This document shows positions 57,608 to 64,000 of a DNA stretch of 64,000 nt, piece after piece (the stretch's first letter is position 1; each line of letters opens with the position of its first letter). Position numbers and translations under genes: made by a program. Location of the stretch: assembly GCF_004379255.2 (NCBI RefSeq), contig NC_056048.1, positions 11,493,197-11,557,196 on the forward strand, given 5' to 3'. The notes below the pieces were generated by a model. It saw only the letters and a program-made list of their open reading frames with translations. It searched no databases and was not told the DNA's origin. The DNA is from Salvia splendens (lineage: Eukaryota > Streptophyta > Magnoliopsida > Lamiales > Lamiaceae).

Positions 57608-58526
57608 TGAAAGGACCTCGGTGCGTAGGTGTCGTTCAAGCAAGGATATATCCTACTGATCAGGATAGAGATCCTAACTAACCTAGACCTTGGTTTCAAA
57701 GATTCCTCAACCCACTTCTACTGATCAGTATAGTGGTGGTAAGGGTCGAATCCCACAGAGATGGTGCGTTCTTAAACTACCGCGGTGACAATTGGAAGAG
57801 TTGGTTAGCTACCACGCTTGGGTTGAGTTTCTACCTAGGCTGGAACTTAAAGGAGGTGTTCTACTGGTCAGACGGTAAAGAAAACATTTGGAATGTAACT
57901 GTGTACGTGGAATGGGGAGACAATTTTGTAACAGAAAATATTTGGAAGGTACGGGTTTCTATTTTGGGCTAAACAGAATATTCAGAGTATAGTGGAAGTT
58001 TGGTGACTAGGCTGACAGGGCTTAACTAAAAGTGAAGGACAAAAGCAAAAGCATCTCGAAAAGTAAGTGGTCCCCTCCAATTGAAATAGACATCATCTTC
58101 TTCAACAAACACTTCCAAAATTCAGATAACAATTCCAGATTCAACACGGAAAACTCAGATTAACAACTCACAAACACAGATCCAAAATAAGAAATCAAAT
58201 CTGAAATCAAACACTGAAACTGGACTTCTGCATACTGGTCAACATGAAAGAACGATTCAGAAATTAAAACTAAGCTTTGCATGCAACGATCTACTTTCCG
58301 ATCAAACCGTACTTGTTTATCTATCCTAAAGAAATTTGTTACGTAAACGGAATTGAGAGATTCAGCACTTTAAACACCGAGAAACTTTAGATCTAAGCTA
58401 ACTAGGCAAGGGAATAAAGAAACACCACAATAAACGAAACGAAAATCAACTTCATAGCATAAACACGTTCGGATCTTCAACAAAGTACTTCAAAAGCAGA
58501 AAATATCCAAAGGCAAACAATATCCA
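57608..58526 (-). repeat. Element B 5' LTR, truncated
   Basis: Matches the 3' LTR until about 58522-58526 (CAAACAATATCC). The remaining about 560 bases, including the LTR end with TGATAAG, are absent and element A sequence follows directly. That lost part is the U3 side, so the copy may lack its promoter. Confidence 0.92.
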
Positions 58527-59786
58527 GTGGATTTAAGGAGCGTTGTGTCTGGACCGAGCTTTGCATTAATTCTCATATGTGCACACTTGCTTACTCCTGA
58601 GTCCAGTCATTCGACATTAGAGTCGAGAGAGAGGCTGAACCGACTTCAGTGTCCTCCTTGATCTAGCTAGCTCCGGGTTCGTGCATAATTCCGGAATCGC
58701 TTCAGCTAGTTCATCATCTGATAACTCACTCGTTTTCATGGCTTCACACCAACTGGCTACTTCTCTATCAATAGTATGACTCATCTCGGATTTCTCGATC
58801 TGTACCTGCATTAATTCTGTCTCAAGATATTCCTGGACCAGGGGGTTAACAACATCTACAGCATGTAAATTTTCAACGTCAAGAGGTTTCTTCATTGCCT
58901 CATCTATGTTGAATGTATATTTTTCCCCATTATAATCAAGGCAAATGGTGCCATCAAAGACATCAATGATAGTCTTGGCGGTACGTAAGAAAGGTCTCCC
59001 TAAAAGTACTCCGCCAGACTCTGCAGACTCATTATCGCTCATCTTTATCACATGAAAATCAGCTGGGTACAAGAAATCATGTACTCTTACTATCACATTC
59101 TCAAGCACTCCTTCAGGACAGATACACGACCTATCCACTAGCTGGATCACTACTTTCATATTCATCATGCTCACTCCTACTAATTTCTTGTATATAGACA
59201 GTGGTAATACATTTATCGAAGCCCCTAAATCACACATGGCATGCTCAATTTTTATTTCACCAATAGAGATGGGCAAAGTAAACATACATGGATCATTGCA
59301 CTTCGAAGGCATCCTCCGCTTTTGAATCACTGCGGAGACGTTCTCGCCTATCAAAATTTTTCCACTGGGTCTAGCCTTCCCAGCTATAAATTCCTTGATG
59401 AACTTGCTAAACACCGGCAATTTCAAAGCCTGTAAGAATGGTAGATTGATCTCCAATTTCCCAAAAATATCCATGAAGTCTACCGGTTCTTCCTTCTTCT
59501 TCTTGGCTTCCCCCCGGCTTGGGAAAGGTTTCATTTGCTTCCCTGTTCTTGTAGAATTTTCAGCCGAGAACTCTCCAGTTTCTTCCCTTACTACATCGTT
59601 CTCCATCTCTGGCTCTGGGTTGAGGAAGAATGGTTCAGTTGATCTAGGCAAGGGCCTCTCCAAATCTCCTGCTTTAAAGTCATCCTTGATCAAGGAATTT
59701 TCACCCTCCAAGTTCCTGGGCCTCGGAATTGTATCCTCTTCCTTCTTGCCTTCCTTGGGATCTGTCGCTTCCTTTGTTCTTACCAC
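58527..59786 (-). pseudogene. Element A protease region of pol
   Basis: Open from 59786 to 58617 with the retropepsin-like DLGASINVLPLSIY motif, ILIGENVSAV before it and [19 protein letters not shown] after it. A stop at 58617 is followed by about 90 bases with more stops up to the element B junction. The continuing RT lies at 45813, beyond element B. Confidence 0.88.
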
Positions 59787-61562
59787 TGACCCTCATATCC
59801 TTTCCCGAATCTCAAGGTAATCTGACTTATATTCGCTCTATCAGGTGGTCTTACTGAGGCGGGAATCTTTCCTTCATTCCCCCTCATATCACTCAAAGAA
59901 GTGGCTATCTGGGATAATTGCTTTGCCAGCATATTCATTGCTGCCTTTTGCTCCTGCTGAGCGTCTTGAAGCTTGTGCACTACGTCATTGTTCGATTGCA
60001 GGTTGTTTTGCATATGTTGCTGAGAACTGACGAGGTCGTGCACCATATCATCGATACTTTTTGGTGGCTTTGGTGGCTGACTGGGCCCTGGCCCCATACT
60101 CAGGGTCGGTCCACTCACTTGATTTTGACGAACGTTTCCTTGACCTCCTGAAGAGTTGTTGTACTGATTTCCTGGACCCTGGTAATTGTTTTGAAAATTC
60201 CTTTGGTGCGGTGGTACATAAGAGTTCCCTTGATTGTTCTGATTTATGTTTCCCCAGCTCGAGTGGTCTCCTTGGTTCCGATTGATCCAGTTGCCCTACC
60301 CCTCTTGGTTCCTTCCTGTCCAGTTACCTTGTCTCTCGGGTTGAGGTGCAAACTACTGATTCGGTTGTGGTGCTGACTGGTTCTGTTCGTTGTCAGTCCA
60401 TCTTAAATTTGGATGATTCCTCCAAGGTGCATCTCTCTGTCTCCCTGGATTCCAACTTCCCATTGCATTGACTTGGGCTTGATAATCTCCTTCATGGGTC
60501 CCGTAATATTGCTGGACCAGGAGATTTCTCCTTCCCTTGTGAAGCTAGTGGATTTGTCTTTTCAATCGCGTTCAAAAGAGCCTTCTCGAGCCTGTCAATC
60601 CTTGCCTCTACTTTATCATCTTCTTGTTCTCTTATGGCATTCACCGATCCTCTCCTCACTGCATTCCTAGGGTTATCGTACGCCTTCTTAGCGTCGATCA
60701 ACTTCCTCGGGATTTCTCTTGCTTCACTTCCCCTTTTTCTGGTGAAATTCCCCCCGCTCGAGGAATTCATTAAATCCTTCGACTCAGGAGTCGCCCCTTC
60801 GTAAAACAGAGAGTAGGTCTCTGCCTCTATCATTCGGTGATTCGGGCACGCATCCAACAACCCCTTGAATCTCGACCAATACTAACTCAAGGATTCGTCG
60901 TAATCCTGCTTACACTCTAATATTTCTTTTTTCAGCGCATTCGTCTTGTTGGACAAGAAGAAATAATCTAAGAATTTCAACTTGAAATCCCTCCATGTGC
61001 GGATAGAATCCGGGGGCAATCTCAATAACCATGTGTTGGCCTCTCCCTTCAGAGTGAAAGGAATCACGCGTAGGCGATAATCCTACTCTGTTGCTTCATT
61101 CGGCCTCTTCTGAATACCACACAACTTACTGAATTCATTTAAAAATTCGTACGGGCACTCACTTCTTCGCCCAGAAAATGTTGGCAAGATGCCGAGTACG
61201 TTTGTCTTGATCTCAATAGTCCTCTGGCGTGGATTCATCACTATAGCCTGAGCTGGTTCTCCATCTAAATGAGCGGTTAACGAACCGATCTCTGGATCTG
61301 GATCTACTACTTGCGCCATGACTACTTCCTCTGTTTCCCTTGTTTCTGACTCTGTCTCTAACTCTGGTGGTGACTCCGGATCTTCACATCCTGATGACGC
61401 CCAAGATTCGTCGCTAGTAAATCCACTCGGAAACTGCTCTCCCGTGGTGAAACCTGATCTGGTGGTTACTGTGGAGGTGGTTTCCTTGACCTGCCAAATG
61501 AATTGACCTTGCTCCCACCCAGACGAGTTACTCCAGTAGGTAGACCGTGAGCCTCTGCTCAT
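59780..61562 (-). pseudogene. Element A gag (broken)
   Basis: The likely ATG is at 61560-61562 (MSRGSRSTYW). Gag motifs in order: CPYEFLNEFSKLCGIQ, VIPFTLKGEANTWLLRLPPD, FLDYFFLSNKTNALKKEI, FKGLLDACPNHRM and FYEGATPESKDLMNSSSGG. In-frame stops at about 61073 and 60880 split it, and frameshifts separate the Gln/Asn-rich part near 60490-60120 from the last segment (KPPKSIDDMVHDLVSSQQ). Same architecture as the gag of element B. Confidence 0.88.
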
Positions 61563-61640
61563 AAACCGAAAATAAAACAAAAATAAATCAAAACTTTGTA
61601 CGCCAAAAACCTCTAAAAACAATCACAAAATACGCCATCC

Positions 61641-61659
61641 ATCCCCGGCAACGGCGCCA
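61641..61659 (-). promoter_or_regulatory. Primer binding site of element A (tRNA-Asp)
   Basis: The same 19-base tRNA-Asp complement as in element B, two bases from the LTR. Confidence 0.9.
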
Positions 61660-61661
61660 TT

Positions 61662-63195
61662 TGAAGTGCGTGGTTTGCGTGTGTGGTGAAAATGCGTTGT
61701 GCTAGGTCGAGATGCCAGGTCCTATGAATCCACTAGATCACTTGGTCTAGGAACTCAATAAAATACGGAATGCTCTGTCGTTGGACACACTAACTCCCCT
61801 TCAAAGATCCCTCAACCCGAATACTATGATTTAGTATAGAGAAGCAGGGGTCGATCCCACGAAGATGGACATGTAAGAAAGCATTTAGAGACTCTTGACA
61901 AAAGCGGCTGCTGCCACGCAAACAGGGTTGAGGTATTACTACTACTAGAATGTGAACACTAGACCTAGAAAACTATAAACATGCTGAGATCAAACATCAT
62001 AAGACTTCGGTATATTACATTCACTTACTAGACCGTGTAAACGACTACCTAATTTAGTTAGACGGGAAACAACTAACAGTGGGGACCATGACCCAGAAAT
62101 AGCAAGAACGGCAGAAAAGCTGCAAATAACTAACTGAGCATTTAACTAACACAGCTTGCATTTCTTCAACGAGATTAAACACAAAAATGAAGGAAACAGA
62201 GCACATACCCAGATTCGAACAGAATGTAAAAGTTTGGTCGTCGGAAACTTACGACTAACCGGAAATAACTCAGATCTACATATACTAGACGAAGCGAAAT
62301 GAAAACACGAAGACTAGGCATTAAAATAAACCAACTCTGCTCAGATCTCACGTCGAACACTTAATCCACTCCGGATCCAAGCAATCCGAAACCAACAACA
62401 ACTAGATTCCACTCCAGAACTTCCGATCTAATAGATCTACTCCGATCAACATCAAATTTAAACGTTTCCACAATCAAAACTACAAAACCAAATTCAGACC
62501 TCCGATTCATTCACCAACAAACTCCGATCACTCCGATTCAGCCATTACTCTGCACAGATTCAATAAACAATTGCGAAATGCATCCAAAACAAGCAAGCTA
62601 GCTCAAAACTCCAGAAAATCACAACAGCAAAATCAGACATCGACATAACAGAAAATTAAACTTGCATAAAACACGGAAATAGTCGATAAAACAGAATGCC
62701 GAGCTTCAAACAGCGAAGCTCGGTGGAAACCACAAAATGCGAGAAAAGTAAACGGGAACTTGTTTCTTCGCCCTCAACAGGACGGTGTTACAACCCAACT
62801 TGAAACGAGAAAGCCGAAAGTGAACCCCAGCGCCCCCTGAATTTCCCTCTAAAAACCCAAGTGTATAGAAAAGTGAACTAGCTGCCGACTGTTAGTGAGG
62901 TCTCCCCCGAGAAGATCCCTCCAGAATGCATGCAACCTTCCTTTTATAGAAACGGACATAATCTTCTAGAACCTTCGTAGAAATCTCCATTCTACCCTTC
63001 AGTTCTGAGATTTACTCTGTCTTGCAATTTCTGTCAAAATGTTCACTTATTCGCCAGTTTCCTCGGGCGTGTGATTGCCTCCTTCTTTTCCTGGACCTGG
63101 TGAATTTCTTCTATACACCTGGCTTAAAACATGTGTTAGACCGAGCAAATTCACAAATTTATCCCCTAGACCTATGCATGAAATTAGCCTTATCA
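61662..63195 (-). repeat. Element A 5' LTR
   Basis: 1534 bp, full length, ending at TTATCA on the plus strand followed by the GGAAC target duplication. It differs from the 3' LTR by scattered substitutions and a small deletion near 61945. Confidence 0.95.
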
Positions 63196-63306
63196 GGAAC
63201 CTTCACAGAGTGATTGTTTGATATTTATAGAAGATTGTACTTGTGACGGTACCAATTTATTGTACTCCACAAATGGGATGAAAAATAACATCATTTTTTG
63301 GAATAT

Positions 63307-64000
63307 GAGAGCATCCGCAACGCGTTTCTTATCCGTCTCGGTCTCGTCTCGGAGAGACGAGACGGATAAGAGACGGCGATGCAGCCCCCCGTCTCGGTCT
63401 CATCTCGTCCCGGAGGGAGAGTTGGCGAGACAGCTCGCCACGCGCCACGTGGCGAGCGCCGGTTCGTTTTTATCCGAAAAAAAAATATTTTTTTTGTTTT
63501 TTTTAAAATTCAGGAAAAAATTGAAAATTAAAAAAAATCCCAAAAAATATACTAGCCTTTTATAGCCGTTTTTTATAAATTTTTAATTTTTTTTAAAAAA
63601 AATTTAAACCCCCAATCACTTCTATAAATATCAAATCATTCCCACAAATTAATCCACCATAAAAAAAACTTTCTATTCTCACTCAAACACTCTACATTCT
63701 TCATCTCAAAACATTATTCTTCTCCTAAAATTAATCCATTCATGGATCCATTTGAGCAAATGCGTCGAATAAAAAAATTAAACACCTTGGATTTTCAAGT
63801 ATCGTTGGAATCTACAGACTAAAAGTTCGTCGCAGCTCTCTCCCAATTTCGAAATAAAATCCTTCACCTCCTCAAGTCTATCGCTGCGAATTTTTGGTAC
63901 CTCGAGCTTTGATCCCACGGACTAAGACGTCGCAACTGATGATATCTTCTTCTGCTTCTTTGAGTTTTGAGATTTTGAATTTAGAGAGAGTGAGCGGAAG
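63307..64000 (+). mobile_element. Left part of a Harbinger-like element, continues past the window
   Basis: GAGAGCATCCGCAACGCG at 63307 resembles Harbinger terminal repeats. It is followed by a subterminal block of CGTCTCG/CGAGACG inverted words (63330-63440). A frame from ATG 63742 reads MDPFEQMRRIKKLNTLDFQV and stops after 26 codons at 63820-63822. The start is like the N terminus of Harbinger-encoded proteins I have seen, but is too short to prove. Confidence 0.6.

Larger units (their letters stand above)
45816..58526 (-). mobile_element. Element B: Athila-like retrotransposon nested in element A
   Basis: The 3' LTR (45816-47294) is complete; the 5' LTR (57608-58526) is cut after 919 of 1479 bp. 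Between them lie the primer site, gag, an open pol and an extra ORF, all on the minus strand. It interrupts element A between protease and RT. The LTR overlap differs at about ten sites by eye (about 1%), so it is younger than A, as nesting requires. The 5-bp target duplication cannot be seen because one end is lost. Confidence 0.93.
38124..63195 (-). mobile_element. Element A: Athila-like Ty3/gypsy retrotransposon with nested element B
   Basis: LTRs at 38124-39669 (3') and 61662-63195 (5'), a tRNA-Asp primer site, and gag-protease-RT-RNase H-integrase-extra ORF on the minus strand. A perfect 5-bp duplication GGAAC flanks it (38119-38123, 63196-63200). Without element B the length is about 12.4 kb, usual for Athila-type elements. 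Gag and pol have several stops; the LTRs differ by a few percent by eye plus small indels, so the insertion is not recent. Confidence 0.95.

Overview
This is plant nuclear DNA. The genes have introns with GT-AG junctions, the spacers are AT-rich, and the window holds Ty3/gypsy LTR retrotransposons primed by tRNA-Asp, Stowaway, Mutator-like, hAT and PIF/Harbinger DNA elements. The protein families (plant centrin, SFT2, ZF-HD, membralin) fit a eudicot. An asterid such as Lamiales is my guess and cannot be proved from this window.

Layout. 1-8847: 3' part of a decayed chromodomain-bearing Ty3/gypsy element (Tekay/Del-like, + strand) with a 5.5-kb 3' LTR inflated by two MITE-like insertions in TA microsatellites. 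9015-11751 (-): intact seven-exon centrin gene. 11868-12871: a 78-bp triplication upstream of centrin, interrupted by a Mutator-like element with a 9-bp target duplication. 13019-15288 (+): intact six-exon SFT2 gene, head-to-head with centrin. 15571-18402: a nest of Stowaway MITEs and one non-autonomous hAT-like element. 18495-18827 (-): a miniature ZF-HD gene. 19831-20913: a foldback element. 21234-26513 (-): intact 14-exon membralin gene. 26580-29376: AT-rich spacer. 29377-31099: an 864-bp tandem duplication that includes the left end of a hAT transposon. 30898-34655: that hAT element, with a nearly complete but broken transposase. 35906-37851: a non-autonomous Harbinger element with a broken ORF1-type gene. 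38124-63195: an Athila-like retrotransposon (element A, - strand, 5-bp target duplication) whose pol is split by a related element B (45816-58526). From about 63307: the start of another Harbinger-like element that leaves the window.

Only four ordinary host genes are convincing: centrin (calcium sensor of microtubule and nuclear complexes), SFT2 (Golgi retrograde traffic), the mini ZF-HD protein (possible transcriptional modulator) and membralin (ER membrane, ERAD-associated in animals). They do not form a pathway. The rest is a record of transposon insertion and repair.

The most unusual signals are these. (i) A deletion scar in the Harbinger ORF1 is filled with sequence matching the membralin gene 11.6 kb away. 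(ii) The 3' non-coding regions of both Athila-like elements carry repeated small hairpins with a fixed GAA loop and changing stems, and repeated inverted copies of the sequence next to the 3' LTR. (iii) A ZF-HD gene has been shortened in frame so that half a zinc finger is fused to a partial homeodomain. (iv) A tandem duplication joins host flank and one transposon end.
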